From assembly GCF_900111675.1 (NCBI RefSeq), contig NZ_FOHO01000005.1:180827-244826 (forward strand): DNA of 64,000 bases, in the 5' to 3' direction. Of this stretch, positions 48,135 through 57,930 are shown piece after piece. Position numbers and translations under genes: made by a program. Each line of letters begins with the position of its first letter. Positions within the stretch are counted from its first letter, which is position 1. The notes under the pieces are model-generated. The model was not told the origin of the DNA. It made no database searches and was given only the letters and a program-made list of their open reading frames with translations. This DNA comes from Paracoccus homiensis (GTDB lineage Bacteria; Pseudomonadota; Alphaproteobacteria; Rhodobacterales; Rhodobacteraceae).

Positions 48135-49649
48135 ATGGTCGCCATCGCCTATTCCGTCGCCTTCGAAGGGATCGAGGCGCGACTGGTCGAGGTGCAGTGT
48201 TCGGTCGCAGCGGGGCTGCCGGGCTTTTCCATCGTGGGCCTGCCCGACAAGGCCGTCAGCGAAGCACGCGAACGGGTCAAGGCAGCGTTCGGTGCGATGT
48301 CCATCGCCCTGCCCAGCAAACGCCTGACCCTGAATCTGTCGTCCGCCGACCTGCCGAAAGAGGGATCGCATTTCGATCTGCCCATCGCGCTTGCAATTCT
48401 GGCGGCGCTGGAAATCATCCCGAAGGACGAACTGGCCCGCTGCGTCTGTCTGGGCGAACTGGCGCTGGACGGGCGCATGGTCGCGGTCGCCGGTGCCCTG
48501 CCCGCCGCCATGGCCGCCGCCGAGGATGACCGCGCCCTGATCTGTCCTCGTCCCTGCGGAGCCGAGGCCGCATGGGTGCAGGCGGTTCCTGTCTTTGCCC
48601 CCGCGACGCTGCGCGAGGCCGTCGATCACCTGACCGACCGCGCACCGCTGACGCCGGCCCAACCCGGCGTGGCCGAGGCCCCCGCACGGCTGGGCTGCCT
48701 GTCCGAGGTGAAGGGCCAGGAACGGGCGAAACGCGCGTTGGAAATCGCGGCGGCGGGGCGGCACCACCTGCTGATGGTCGGGCCGCCGGGGGCGGGGAAA
48801 TCCATGCTGGCCGCGCGCCTGCCCGGTCTGATGCCGCCGCTGACCCCGATCGAGGCGCTGGAAACATCGATGATCCATTCGCTGGCCGGCACGCTGGAAG
48901 ATGGCGGCATTTCCCGCAGCGCCCCGTTCTGCGAACCGCATCACACCGCATCCATGGCCGCCATCGTGGGCGGTGGGCGCGGTGCCAAGCCGGGCCAGAT
49001 CAGCCTTGCCCATAACGGCGTGCTGTTCATGGACGAATTCCCCGAATTTCCCCGACAGGTTCTGGAAACCCTGCGCCAGCCGATCGAAACCGGCGAGGTG
49101 GTCGTGGCCCGCGCCAATGCCCATGTCCGCTATCCCTGCCGGTTCCTGCTGATCGCGGCGGCCAATCCCTGCCGCTGCGGCCATCTGGCCGACCCCGCGC
49201 TGGCCTGTGCCCGCGCCCCGAATTGCGGGTCCGATTACATGGGCAAGATATCGGGCCCGCTGATGGACCGCTTTGACCTGCGGCTGGAGGTTCCGGCGGT
49301 CAGCTTTCTGGAACTTGACCTGCCCAGCACGGGCGAAAGCTCGGCCATGATCGCGGAACGGGTCGCCGCCGCCCGGCAGGTGCAGGCGCAGCGTTTCGCC
49401 GACCATCCCCGTGCGCGGGTCAATGCCGATGCCTCGGGCAGCCAGCTGGAACAGATCGCCGCGCCCGATGCCGAGGGGCGTGCGCTGATCGTCAAGGCCT
49501 CGGAAAAGCTGGGTCTGACGGCGCGGGGCTACCACCGCATCCTGCGCACCGCCCGCACCATCGCCGATCTGGACGGCGCCACCGATATCCGCGCCCCCCA
49601 TCTGGCCGAGGCGATCAGCTATCGCCTCCCCTTCGTCGCCGGGGGGTAA
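48135..49649 (+). CDS. ComM/YifB-family AAA ATPase
   Basis: A 504-residue Mg-chelatase-like ATPase. The N-terminal Lon-like domain carries FSIVGLPDKAVSEARERV, and the AAA domain has Walker A GPPGAGKSMLAARLPGLMPP and Walker B VLFMDEFPEFPRQVLETL. The C-terminal domain has ARGYHRILRTARTIADLD. In Vibrio and Acinetobacter ComM helps branch migration in natural transformation; other functions are not excluded. It is divergent from coaBC. The riboswitch and que operon begin 44 bases after its stop. Confidence 0.92.
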   Translation: MVAIAYSVAFEGIEARLVEVQCSVAAGLPGFSIVGLPDKAVSEARERVKAAFGAMSIALPSKRLTLNLSSADLPKEGSHFDLPIALAILAALEIIPKDELARCVCLGELALDGRMVAVAGALPAAMAAAEDDRALICPRPCGAEAAWVQAVPVFAPATLREAVDHLTDRAPLTPAQPGVAEAPARLGCLSEVKGQERAKRALEIAAAGRHHLLMVGPPGAGKSMLAARLPGLMPPLTPIEALETSMIHSLAGTLEDGGISRSAPFCEPHHTASMAAIVGGGRGAKPGQISLAHNGVLFMDEFPEFPRQVLETLRQPIETGEVVVARANAHVRYPCRFLLIAAANPCRCGHLADPALACARAPNCGSDYMGKISGPLMDRFDLRLEVPAVSFLELDLPSTGESSAMIAERVAAARQVQAQRFADHPRARVNADASGSQLEQIAAPDAEGRALIVKASEKLGLTARGYHRILRTARTIADLDGATDIRAPHLAEAISYRLPFVAGG

Positions 49650-49692
49650 GCCCGGTTGCGGGCCCGCGCCACGCAAGCTATACGCCCCGCCA

Positions 49693-49726
49693 ACCGGTCG
49701 CAGCCTACCCGGTCATCAAAACAAGG
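49693..49726 (+). promoter_or_regulatory. PreQ1-I riboswitch controlling queC-queD-queE
   Basis: A 34-base element lies 7 bases before the queC ATG. P1 is ACCGG (49693-49697) paired with CCGGT (49709-49713). The loop has UCGCAG (49698-49703), and the A-rich tail CAAAACAAGG (49717-49726) ends in the Shine-Dalgarno bases. Length, GGUCGCAG and CAAAACAAGG are identical to the Thermoanaerobacter tengcongensis preQ1-I aptamer as I recall it. C49708, just 5' of the P1 3' strand, corresponds to the cytosine that pairs with preQ1; C49701-G49725 and G49703-C49722 fit the P2 pseudoknot. Binding of preQ1 should hide the ribosome site and shut off translation of the queuosine genes. Confidence 0.92.
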
Positions 49727-49733
49727 GTCACAT

Positions 49734-50435
49734 ATGAAAACTCTGGTCATCTGCTCGGGCGGACTCGATTCCGTTTCGCTTGCTCATGTCATCGCCGCCA
49801 CGGGCAATCTGTCGCGGCTGGTCTCGTTCGATTACGGTCAGCGCCATCGCAAGGAAATCGACAGCGCCGCCGCAACCGCCACGCGCCTTGGCGTCCCCCA
49901 CCACGTCATCGACCTGCGCCCTGTCGGGGCGGTCCTGACCGGATCGGCGCTGACCGATGCGATCGATGTCCCCGACGGCCATTACGCCGAGGATACGATG
50001 CGGGTCACCGTCGTGCCGAACCGCAATGCGATCATGCTGACGGTCGGCTTCGGCCTTGCGGCGGCGCAGGGCGATCAGGCCGTCGCGGCGGCGGTCCATG
50101 GCGGCGATCACTTCATCTATCCCGATTGCCGCCCTGCCTTCACCGATGCGTTTCAGGTGATGCAGAATGCCGCGCTGGACGGATATGCCGATATCCGCCT
50201 GCTGACACCTTTCGTGCATCAGACCAAGGCCGATATCGTCCGCGCGGGCGCGGCCCATGGCACACCGTTTCAGGACACATGGTCCTGTTACAAGGGCGGC
50301 GCGCTGCATTGCGGGCGCTGCGGCACCTGCGTCGAACGGCGCGAGGCGTTTCATCTGGCGGGCATCCCCGATCCCACCGCCTATGCCGATCCCGATTACT
50401 GGCAGGCGGCGGTCGCCCGAAAGGCGGGTGCGTGA
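49734..50435 (+). CDS. queC: 7-cyano-7-deazaguanine synthase QueC
   Basis: QueC turns 7-carboxy-7-deazaguanine into preQ0 with ATP and ammonia. The 233-residue protein has the PP-loop motif SGGLDSVSLAH near residue 8 and the C-terminal zinc site CYKGGALHCGRCGTC. VVPNRNAIMLTVGFGLAAAQ in the middle is typical. The start at 49734 is fixed by the ribosome site inside the preQ1 element. Its stop shares a base with the queD start (TGATG). First gene of the que operon. Confidence 0.96.
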   Translation: MKTLVICSGGLDSVSLAHVIAATGNLSRLVSFDYGQRHRKEIDSAAATATRLGVPHHVIDLRPVGAVLTGSALTDAIDVPDGHYAEDTMRVTVVPNRNAIMLTVGFGLAAAQGDQAVAAAVHGGDHFIYPDCRPAFTDAFQVMQNAALDGYADIRLLTPFVHQTKADIVRAGAAHGTPFQDTWSCYKGGALHCGRCGTCVERREAFHLAGIPDPTAYADPDYWQAAVARKAGA

Positions 50436-50788
50436 TGTTCCGGATTCGCAAGGAATTCCACTTCTCGGCCTCGCATCAACTGACCCATTTGCCTGCCGAT
50501 CACCAATGCGCGCGGCTGCATGGCCACAACTATATCGTGGTCGTCGAACTGGCCGCGCAGGCGCTGAACGCCGATGGCTTCGTGCGCGATTATCACGACC
50601 TTGGCGCGCTGAAATCCTATATCGACGACGGCTTTGACCACCGGCACCTGAACGACGTGCTGGACGGCCCCTCGACCGCGGAAAACATGGCCCTCCATTT
50701 CTTCGACTGGTGCAAAGACCGCTGGCCGGAAACCAGCGCCGTGATGGTCAGCGAAACGCCCAAGACCTGGGCCGAGTATCGCCCATGA
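50435..50788 (+). CDS. queD: 6-carboxytetrahydropterin synthase QueD
   Basis: QueD makes 6-carboxy-tetrahydropterin from dihydroneopterin triphosphate. The 117-residue protein has the zinc His in HFSASHQL and in RLHGHNYIV, with the catalytic Cys in QCARLHGH. The C-terminal motif [10 protein letters not shown] is usual. It is coupled on both sides: its start shares a base with the queC stop and its stop overlaps queE by 4 bases. Order queC-queD-queE is common. Confidence 0.95.
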   Translation: MFRIRKEFHFSASHQLTHLPADHQCARLHGHNYIVVVELAAQALNADGFVRDYHDLGALKSYIDDGFDHRHLNDVLDGPSTAENMALHFFDWCKDRWPETSAVMVSETPKTWAEYRP

Positions 50789-51492
50789 AGCTGCGCATCG
50801 CGGAAATCTTCGGGCCGACCATTCAGGGCGAAGGCGTGCTGATCGGCGAGCCGACGGTGTTCGTGCGGGCCGGCGGCTGCGATTATCGGTGCAGCTGGTG
50901 CGACAGCCTGCACGCGGTCGACAGCGCCTTTCGCCATGACTGGGCGCCGATGTCGCCTGACGCGATCATGGATCGCGTGCGCGAATTGTCGGGCGGTCAG
51001 CCGCTGACGGTATCGCTGAGCGGGGGGAACCCGGCGATTCAGGATTTCGGCCCGGTGATCGCATCGGGGCGGCAATCGGGCTATCGCTTTGCCTGTGAAA
51101 CGCAGGGCTCCGTGGCGCGGCCATGGTTCGCGGAACTGGATACGCTGGTGCTGTCGCCGAAACCGCCCAGCAGCGGCGAAACCGTCGATTGGGCCGCATT
51201 TGCCGATTGCGTGCGGGCCGGGCATGCGGCGCGGCAGACGGTCATGAAAATCGTGATCTTCGATCAGGCCGATTTCGACTGGGCGCGGGCGGCCCATGAC
51301 CGTCATCCCGATCTGCCCCTGTTCCTGCAACCCGGCAACCCCGAGGTCGACCCCGCCTTGCCGGTCGATCCCGCGATGCTGGCGCAGCGGCTGGAATGGC
51401 TGACCGACCGCGCGATGCAGGCCGGATGGTTCGCGCCGCGCATCCTGCCACAGCTGCATGTGCTGATCTGGGGCAACAAGCGCGGCGTCTAG
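50785..51492 (+). CDS. queE: 7-carboxy-7-deazaguanine synthase QueE
   Basis: QueE is a radical SAM enzyme that contracts the ring of 6-carboxytetrahydropterin to give 7-carboxy-7-deazaguanine. The 235-residue protein has the cluster motif [17 protein letters not shown] (CXXXCXXC) near residue 32 and the GG(N)P motif [31 protein letters not shown] opens the chain. It needs an [4Fe-4S] cluster, likely supplied by the Suf genes at 39.7-46.8 kb. It is the last gene of the operon. Confidence 0.96.
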   Translation: MKLRIAEIFGPTIQGEGVLIGEPTVFVRAGGCDYRCSWCDSLHAVDSAFRHDWAPMSPDAIMDRVRELSGGQPLTVSLSGGNPAIQDFGPVIASGRQSGYRFACETQGSVARPWFAELDTLVLSPKPPSSGETVDWAAFADCVRAGHAARQTVMKIVIFDQADFDWARAAHDRHPDLPLFLQPGNPEVDPALPVDPAMLAQRLEWLTDRAMQAGWFAPRILPQLHVLIWGNKRGV

Positions 51493-51528
51493 CGCGGTTG
51501 GGGACTGTGCCGCCCCCAGCCCATCGGA

Positions 51529-52476
51529 TCAGCGTTCGGCGACGCGCCGTTCGATCGCTTCCCACATGATCCCGGCGGCGTTGATCCCGTCGAACCGTTC
51601 CAGTTCCTGAATGCCGGTGGGCGAGGTCACGTTGATTTCCGTCAGCCAGCCGTCGATCACGTCGATGCCGGTAAAGATCAGGCCCTTTTCACGCAGGACC
51701 GGACCGATCCGCGTGCAGATTTCATATTCGCGTTCGGTCAGGCCGATCTTTTCGGCGCGCCCGCCGACATGCATGTTGGACCGTGCCTCGCCTTCCTGCG
51801 GCACGCGGTTGATCGCGCCGACAGGTTCGCCATCGATCAGAATGATCCGCTTGTCGCCCTTGCTGACGGCGGGCAGATATTTCTGCGCGATCATCGGTTC
51901 GCGGTTGATCCCGGCAAAGGTTTCCAGAAGCGAGGACAGGTTCGGATCGCCCGGTTTCAGATGAAAGACCCCGGCCCCGCCATTGCCGTAAAGCGGCTTC
52001 ACGATGATTTCGCCGTGACGTTCGCGGAAAGCCCGGAACGCGGCCAGATCGCGGGCGATCATGGTCGGGGGTGTCAGGTCGGGAAAATCCAGAACCATCA
52101 GCTTTTCGGGGCAGTTGCGCACCCAGAACGGATCATTCACCACCAGCGTGTCGGGATGCACCCGGTCCAGAAGATGGGTCGAGGTGACATAGGCCATGTC
52201 GAAGGGCGGGTCCTGACGCAGCCAGATCACGTCGAATTCCGCCAGATCCACTTCGGCCCAGTCGCCGAAGGTCACATGATCGCCTTCCTTGCGGCGCAGC
52301 GTGACCGGACGGCCCCGCGCGATCACGCGGCCTTCGTCATAGCGCAGCTGATCCACGGTGTATTGAAACAGCCGATGGCCGCGTGCCTCGGCCTCCAGAC
52401 CGATGCGAAAGGTGCTGTCGGCATTGATGGCGACGGCCTCGATCGGGTCCATCTGCAAAGCGACGTAAAGGCTCAT
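51529..52476 (-). CDS. gshB: Glutathione synthetase
   Basis: GshB joins gamma-glutamylcysteine and glycine with ATP to form glutathione. The 315-residue ATP-grasp protein carries [18 protein letters not shown] (ATP lid), [20 protein letters not shown], and the metal-binding [20 protein letters not shown]. Length is that of E. coli GshB. AGGAGGG stands before the ATG. It follows yraN on the same strand after 57 bases, so the rsmI-yraN-gshB genes may be one unit. Confidence 0.96.
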   Translation of the reverse strand: MSLYVALQMDPIEAVAINADSTFRIGLEAEARGHRLFQYTVDQLRYDEGRVIARGRPVTLRRKEGDHVTFGDWAEVDLAEFDVIWLRQDPPFDMAYVTSTHLLDRVHPDTLVVNDPFWVRNCPEKLMVLDFPDLTPPTMIARDLAAFRAFRERHGEIIVKPLYGNGGAGVFHLKPGDPNLSSLLETFAGINREPMIAQKYLPAVSKGDKRIILIDGEPVGAINRVPQEGEARSNMHVGGRAEKIGLTEREYEICTRIGPVLREKGLIFTGIDVIDGWLTEINVTSPTGIQELERFDGINAAGIMWEAIERRVAER

Positions 52477-52533
52477 CGCGCCCTCCTGAACTGTGTCGCC
52501 CGTATGTCGCGCGGCGACGGGCGGGATGCAAGT

Positions 52534-52902
52534 CTAGCCGCCAAAGGCAGCCCGCAGCACTTGGACACGGCCCTGCCCATCTACAAGACCCGCATCGAAA
52601 CGCATGTCCACATCGATGCCCTGGGGCCGCGCCGCGCAGAATTCCAGCGCGGCCTGACAGATGCGCGCCATCTGCACGGGCAGCAGGCGGGCGGCGGCCT
52701 GATCGTGGGTGGTGGCCGATTTGATCTCGACAAAGATCAACACGCCGTCCTGCTGACAGATCAGGTCGATCTCGCCGGATTGCCCGCGCCAGCGGCGGGC
52801 GATGATCGCGGCGCCGTCCTGAAGATAGACGCGCGCGACCGCCTCTTCGGCCATCTGGCCCGACAGATGTGCAACCGTCCCCCGACGGGCGCGCATGGTC
52901 AT
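52534..52902 (-). CDS. YraN-family endonuclease-like protein (UPF0102)
   Basis: A 122-residue member of the YraN/UPF0102 family, related in fold to restriction endonucleases. The core is GEIDLICQQDGVLIFVEIKS, with the acidic residues and Lys of a PD-(D/E)XK site. Its role is not well established. The start overlaps the rsmI stop by 4 bases, the gene pair found widely in bacteria. A second Met (residue 3) is a possible start. Confidence 0.87.
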   Translation of the reverse strand: MTMRARRGTVAHLSGQMAEEAVARVYLQDGAAIIARRWRGQSGEIDLICQQDGVLIFVEIKSATTHDQAAARLLPVQMARICQAALEFCAARPQGIDVDMRFDAGLVDGQGRVQVLRAAFGG

Positions 52903-53816
52903 GCGTCGTCCTGGCCCAGGGCCAGTGCCGCCTGATAGACGTCGCGGCGCGGCAGGGAAAACTGCTGGGCGACCTCTTTCGCGGCATCCTTGACCGTCAT
53001 GCGGCCCAGCCGGTCGCGCAGCGCCGCCTCGACTTCGTCGGGACCGGCGGCGCGGGGCGTGGGACGATCAAGCACCATCACCACCTCGCCCTTCAGCACC
53101 GACATGCGCGAATCCTGTGACAGCTGCGCCGCAGTGCCGCGGATCACCTCTTCGAATTTCTTGGTCAGCTCGCGGGCCACGACGACGATGCGGTCCGGGT
53201 CGATCTCGCACAGCGCGGCCAGCGTCTGGGCGACGCGCCGGGGGCTTTCGAACAGGATCACCGTCGCATCGACCGCGCCCCATTCCGCAAGCCAGCTTGC
53301 CCGCGCCGCCTGCGTCGAGGGCGGAAAGCCCGCGAACAGGAACTTGTCGCTAGGCAGGCCCGACAGGCTAAGCGCGGCCAGCGCGGCCGACGGCCCCGGC
53401 ACGGCATGAACCCTTGCCCCCGCCTCGGCCGCGTCGCGGGCAAGGCGATAGCCCGGATCAGCCACCAGCGGCGTGCCCGCATCCGAGGCATAGGCGACGC
53501 TGCCCCCCTCTGCCAACGCCGCCAGAAGCGCGGGACGCGAACGGTCGGCATTGTGGTCGTGATAGGCCAGAATCCGGCGCCCACGCAGGGGTATGCCGTG
53601 AATATCCATCAGATGCCGCATCACGCGCGTATCCTCGGCCGCCAAAAGATCGGCCGAATTCAGCACGTCCAGCGCGCGCAGGGTGATGTCGCGCGCGCTG
53701 CCGATCGGGGTCGCGACCAGATACAGGCCGGGATCCAGTCGCGCGGCCTCGACATGGGCGGACAGCCTGCGGGCGGGCTCCAGCTGGGGCGCGGCGGAAG
53801 AGTGTTTGTCGCTCAC
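52899..53816 (-). CDS. rsmI: 16S rRNA (cytidine-1402-2'-O)-methyltransferase
   Basis: RsmI methylates the ribose of C1402 of 16S rRNA in the decoding centre. The protein has the tetrapyrrole-methylase fold: LYLVATPIGSARDITLRALD, AEDTRVMRHLM, SDAGTPLVADPGYRL and the C-terminal VKDAAKEVAQQF. The start needs care: AAGGAG directly abuts ATG 53822, leaving no spacing, while the GTG two codons in (53816) has 6 bases, so I used the GTG (305 residues). It is divergent from the LpoA-like gene and overlaps yraN. Confidence 0.94.
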   Translation of the reverse strand: MSDKHSSAAPQLEPARRLSAHVEAARLDPGLYLVATPIGSARDITLRALDVLNSADLLAAEDTRVMRHLMDIHGIPLRGRRILAYHDHNADRSRPALLAALAEGGSVAYASDAGTPLVADPGYRLARDAAEAGARVHAVPGPSAALAALSLSGLPSDKFLFAGFPPSTQAARASWLAEWGAVDATVILFESPRRVAQTLAALCEIDPDRIVVVARELTKKFEEVIRGTAAQLSQDSRMSVLKGEVVMVLDRPTPRAAGPDEVEAALRDRLGRMTVKDAAKEVAQQFSLPRRDVYQAALALGQDDA

Positions 53817-53929
53817 CTGCATCTCCTTCTTGGGTTTGGGCCATTGCGCAGATTGCCAATCGCAGGTTCAGACCATACCCTGCCACCCGAAACCCGCCGA
53901 CATCAATTTATACAGCAGGGAATTTTCAC

Positions 53930-55138
53930 ATGTTCGCATCCGTCACAAGCCGGGAACCCACATGGCTGCGTCGCGCGGCACTGCGCGCGGGCGCGGTGAT
54001 GTCCGCCTTTGTCATCGCCGCATGTCAGCCGACCGGCGGCAGCGACATCGCGGCAGGTCCCGAAACCGGCCAGCTGATCGACCCCTCGCAGCCGGTTCAG
54101 GTGGCCTTGCTGGTGCCGGGTGGCACCGGGGCGCCGAACGTGGAATGGCTGGCCCGCAGCCTGAAGAACTCGGCCCGGATGGCGGCGACGGATGCGCAGG
54201 GCGCGACCATCGATCTGCGTATCTATGACACCGGCGCGGATTCGGCGCAGGCCGTCGCGCAGGCGAATGCGGCTGCCGATGCCGGGGCCAAGATCATCAT
54301 CGGCCCGCTTTACGCCGAGGCCGCGAATGCCGTCGGCAACGCCATCGCCCCGCGCAACATCAACGTGCTGTCCTTCTCGAACAATTCCGAAATCGCGGGC
54401 GGCAACGTGTTCATCCTTGGCAACAGCTTTGCCAATGTCGCCGACCGGCTGGTCGGGTACGGCGTCAAGCAGGGCAAGAAGAACGTTTATGTCGTTGCGG
54501 AAAATGACGTGGCAGGCCAGATCGGTGGCCGCGCCATCGAAACCGCCATCGCCCGCAACGGCGCGCGCCTGGCCGGGCGCAGCAACCATGCCGTTTCCGT
54601 CAGCGGCATTGATGCCGTGACCCCGCAGATCACCGCCGCCGCCGCCAGCGGCAAGGTCGACGCGATCTTCATGACCGCCAACAATCAGGCCGTTCTGCCC
54701 TACCTGACCGAAAAGCTGACCGCCGCCGGGATCAATTCGCAGGTCTCGCAATTCATGGGGCTGACCCGGTGGGACGAACCCGCCTCGCGCATTTCGCTGG
54801 CGCAGCTGCAAAACGGCTGGTTCGCGATCCCCGATCAGGGCCTGAAACAACAATTCGAAGCCCGCTATCGCGCCGCCTATGGCGAAGAGCCGCACGAACT
54901 GGCCGGGCTGGCCTATGACGGGGTGGCCGCGGTCGCCTCGCTGGTGCGGGCGGGCAAGCGGAACGCGGTCACCTCGACCGGGCTGACGCAAAGCTCGGGC
55001 TTTTCGGGCGTGAACGGCGTCTTCCGCCTGCGCAATGACGGCACCGCACAGCGCGCGCTGGCCGTTGCCGCGATCCGGGGCAATCAGGTCGTGATCCTTG
55101 ATCCGGCACCCAAAGGCTTTGGCGGCTACGGGTTCTGA
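53930..55138 (+). CDS. Penicillin-binding protein activator (LpoA-like) lipoprotein
   Basis: A 402-residue lipoprotein. The signal ends in VIAAC, with Cys33, so the mature protein is lipidated. The body is a periplasmic-binding-protein (Peripla_BP_6-like) fold: VQVALLVPGGTGAPN opens it, then IIIGPLYAEAANAVGNAI, VYVVAENDVAGQIG and AIFMTANNQAVLPYLTEKL. In E. coli the LpoA C-terminal domain has this fold and stimulates PBP1A. Here the TPR-like N-terminal domain of LpoA is missing, so the assignment is by fold only. A branched-chain amino acid type binding role is the alternative. AGGGA precedes the ATG. It ends 2 bases before glnD. Confidence 0.8.
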   Translation: MFASVTSREPTWLRRAALRAGAVMSAFVIAACQPTGGSDIAAGPETGQLIDPSQPVQVALLVPGGTGAPNVEWLARSLKNSARMAATDAQGATIDLRIYDTGADSAQAVAQANAAADAGAKIIIGPLYAEAANAVGNAIAPRNINVLSFSNNSEIAGGNVFILGNSFANVADRLVGYGVKQGKKNVYVVAENDVAGQIGGRAIETAIARNGARLAGRSNHAVSVSGIDAVTPQITAAAASGKVDAIFMTANNQAVLPYLTEKLTAAGINSQVSQFMGLTRWDEPASRISLAQLQNGWFAIPDQGLKQQFEARYRAAYGEEPHELAGLAYDGVAAVASLVRAGKRNAVTSTGLTQSSGFSGVNGVFRLRNDGTAQRALAVAAIRGNQVVILDPAPKGFGGYGF

Positions 55139-55140
55139 TC

Positions 55141-57924
55141 TTGGCGCAGACCGACACGGCCACCTTCGTGCAAAGCGCCCCGGCACTGCCCGGGGCGAAT
55201 GCGATCTTCGACCCCGATCAGTTCCTGCCGCTGCTTGATGCAGCGTTGCAGGGGCAGGATCAGCCGCGCGACATACGCAGCCGGACCGTGGCCCTGCTGA
55301 CGGAAACGCGCAACACCGCGATGGCCGATATCAATGCGGGCTTCGCCGGCCACCCCCGCGCTGCGCGGGAAACGGTCCGCGCCATTGCCGCGCTGACCGA
55401 TGGCATCGTCACCGCCATCCACCACGTCGCGACCACCCATCTGCACCCGCTTCATTCCGCGTCCGAGGGCGAGCGTCTGGCCGTGTTGGCCGTCGGCGGT
55501 TATGGCCGCGCGGAAATGGCCCCGGCCTCGGATGTGGACCTGCTGTTCCTGACGCCCTACAAGATCACCCCCTGGGCCGAAAGCGTGGTCGAATCCATGC
55601 TGTACATGCTGTGGGATCTGAAGCTGAAGATCGGCCATTCGATCCGCACCATCGACGATTGCCTGCGGCTGGGCACCGAGGACATGACCATCCGCACATC
55701 GCTGGTGGAACATCGCCATGTGACCGGCCACGCCCCGCTTGCGCAGGAACTGCGCGACCGGCTGTGGTCCGACCTGTTCGAAAAGACCGTTCCCGAATTC
55801 ATCGAGGCCAAGCTGGACGAACGCACCGCCCGCCATCAACGGCAGGGCGGCCAGCGTTACGTGCTGGAACCGAATGTCAAAGAGGGCAAGGGCGGACTGC
55901 GCGACCTGCAGACGCTGTACTGGATCGCGAAATATATCCACCGCGTCGACCGCGCCGTCGAGCTGGTCGATCTGGGCGTGTTCAGCCGCGACGAACATCT
56001 GGCCTTCTGGCAGGCCGAGGATTTCCTGTGGGCCGTCCGCTGCCACCTGCATCTGATCGCGGGCCGACCCGTCGATGTCCTGTCCTTCGACATGCAGGTC
56101 GAGGTCGCGCGCCGCATGGGCTATGCCGATACCTCGGCCCGGCGCGGCGTCGAGTATTTCATGCAGGATTATTTCCGCCACGCCACCCGCGTGGGCGAAC
56201 TGACCCGTGTGTTCCTGACCGAACTGGAGGCCCGGCACGTCCGCAACGCCCCCTTCCTTGGCCGGTTCTTCCGCCGCCGCCGCAAGTTGAAGGCCGGTTT
56301 CGTCGATCAGCATGGCCGTCTGGCAATCCAGAGCGAGGCCGAGTTTCTGGCCGATCCGCTGAACATGCTGCGCCTGTTCGAAGAGGCGCTGCGCACCGGC
56401 ATCCTGATCCATCCCGATGCGATGCGCGTGGTTGCGGCCAATCTGCACCTGATCGACGAGAAGGTCCGCACCGACCCCGAGGCGATCCGCATCTTCATGG
56501 ATCTGCTGCTGAAACACGGCAACCCGGAACGCAGCCTGCGCCGGATGAATGAACTGGACGTGCTGGCGACCTTCATCCCCGAATTCGAACCGGTCGTGGC
56601 GATGATGCAATTCAACGTCTATCACCACTATACCGTCGACGAGCATTCGATCCAATGCGTCGCCGCCCTGGCCGAGATCGAGCGCGGCGAACATCCCGAA
56701 GACCTGCCCCTGTCCAGCGAGATCATGCAGGATGGCATCAATCGCAAGGTCCTGTATCTGGCGGTTCTTCTGCATGATATCGGCAAGGGCCGCCGCGAGG
56801 ATCACTCGATCCTCGGCGCCCGTCTGGCCCGCCGCATCGCCACCCGCTTTGGCCTGGCCGCCGAGGATGTCGAAACCGTCGAATGGCTGGTCCGCAATCA
56901 TCTGCTGATGTCGGATGTGGCGCAGAAACGCGACATCTCGGACCCGCGAACGCTGCGCGATTTCGCCAAGGCGGTAAAGACCCGCAAGCGTCTGGACCTG
57001 CTGCTTGTGCTGACCGTCTGCGACATTCGCGGCGTCGGGCCCGGCGTCTGGAACAACTGGAAGGCCGCTCTGCTGCGCCAGCTGCATCAGGAAACCGCCG
57101 CCGCGCTGGAAAGCGGGATGGAGGAACTGAACCGCGACCGCCGCCAGAACGACGCCAAGCGTTCGTTGAAACATCTGCTGGTCGCCAAGGGCTGGGAAGC
57201 CAAAGAGATCCGCGCCGAAATCGGCCGACACTACGACAATTACTGGCCGGGCCTGCCGACCGAAACGCAGGGCGTCTTTGCCGAATTGCTGCGCGGTCTG
57301 GCCGAGGATGACATCCGCATCGACCTGCGCGCCGACCACGACCGCGATGCCACCCGCGCGGCCTTTGTGCTGGCCGACCATCCGGGCATCTTCTCGCGGC
57401 TATGCGGAGCACTGACCCTGACCGGGGCGAATGTCGTCGATGCCCGAACCTATACCACCCGCGACGGCTATGCGACGGCGGTCTTCTGGGTGCAGGACGC
57501 CGAGGGCCATCCCTTCGCCGAAGATCGCCTGCCCCGCCTGCGCCAGACCATCCTGCGCACGCTGAAAGGCGAAATCGTGGCCCAGGATGCCTTCGCCAGC
57601 CGTGACAAGCCGAAAAAGCGCACCCGCGAGTTCAAATTCCCGACCCATGTGACCTTCGACAATGAAGGCAGCGATATCTATACCATCATCGAGGTCGATA
57701 CCCGCGACCGTCCGGGCCTTCTTTACGACCTGACGCGGACGCTGGCCTCGAACCACATCCAGATCGTCAGCGCGGTGATTGCCACCTTCGGCGCGCAGGT
57801 GGTGGACAGTTTCTACGTCAAGGATATGTTCGGGCTGAAATTGCACAGCGGCACGAAACGCGAGTCGCTGGAAAAGAAACTGCGCAAGGCCATCGCAGAC
57901 GGGGCCAAGCGGGCAGAGGAATAA
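55141..57924 (+). CDS. glnD: Bifunctional uridylyltransferase/uridylyl-removing enzyme GlnD
   Basis: GlnD senses glutamine and adds UMP to, or removes it from, PII proteins. The 927-residue chain has the transferase motif VGGYGRAEMAPASDVDLLFL near residue 119, the HD domain VLLHDIGKGRREDHS near 543, and two C-terminal ACT domains. The first ACT contains DHPGIFSRLCGALTLTGANV and the second RDRPGLLYDLTRTLAS. The start is a TTG at 55141, two bases after the LpoA-like stop; no ATG fits near it, and the Shine-Dalgarno is weak. murJ follows 6 bases later. The tight spacing puts all three genes on one message. Confidence 0.95.
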   Translation: MAQTDTATFVQSAPALPGANAIFDPDQFLPLLDAALQGQDQPRDIRSRTVALLTETRNTAMADINAGFAGHPRAARETVRAIAALTDGIVTAIHHVATTHLHPLHSASEGERLAVLAVGGYGRAEMAPASDVDLLFLTPYKITPWAESVVESMLYMLWDLKLKIGHSIRTIDDCLRLGTEDMTIRTSLVEHRHVTGHAPLAQELRDRLWSDLFEKTVPEFIEAKLDERTARHQRQGGQRYVLEPNVKEGKGGLRDLQTLYWIAKYIHRVDRAVELVDLGVFSRDEHLAFWQAEDFLWAVRCHLHLIAGRPVDVLSFDMQVEVARRMGYADTSARRGVEYFMQDYFRHATRVGELTRVFLTELEARHVRNAPFLGRFFRRRRKLKAGFVDQHGRLAIQSEAEFLADPLNMLRLFEEALRTGILIHPDAMRVVAANLHLIDEKVRTDPEAIRIFMDLLLKHGNPERSLRRMNELDVLATFIPEFEPVVAMMQFNVYHHYTVDEHSIQCVAALAEIERGEHPEDLPLSSEIMQDGINRKVLYLAVLLHDIGKGRREDHSILGARLARRIATRFGLAAEDVETVEWLVRNHLLMSDVAQKRDISDPRTLRDFAKAVKTRKRLDLLLVLTVCDIRGVGPGVWNNWKAALLRQLHQETAAALESGMEELNRDRRQNDAKRSLKHLLVAKGWEAKEIRAEIGRHYDNYWPGLPTETQGVFAELLRGLAEDDIRIDLRADHDRDATRAAFVLADHPGIFSRLCGALTLTGANVVDARTYTTRDGYATAVFWVQDAEGHPFAEDRLPRLRQTILRTLKGEIVAQDAFASRDKPKKRTREFKFPTHVTFDNEGSDIYTIIEVDTRDRPGLLYDLTRTLASNHIQIVSAVIATFGAQVVDSFYVKDMFGLKLHSGTKRESLEKKLRKAIADGAKRAEE

Positions 57925-57930
57925 CGACAG

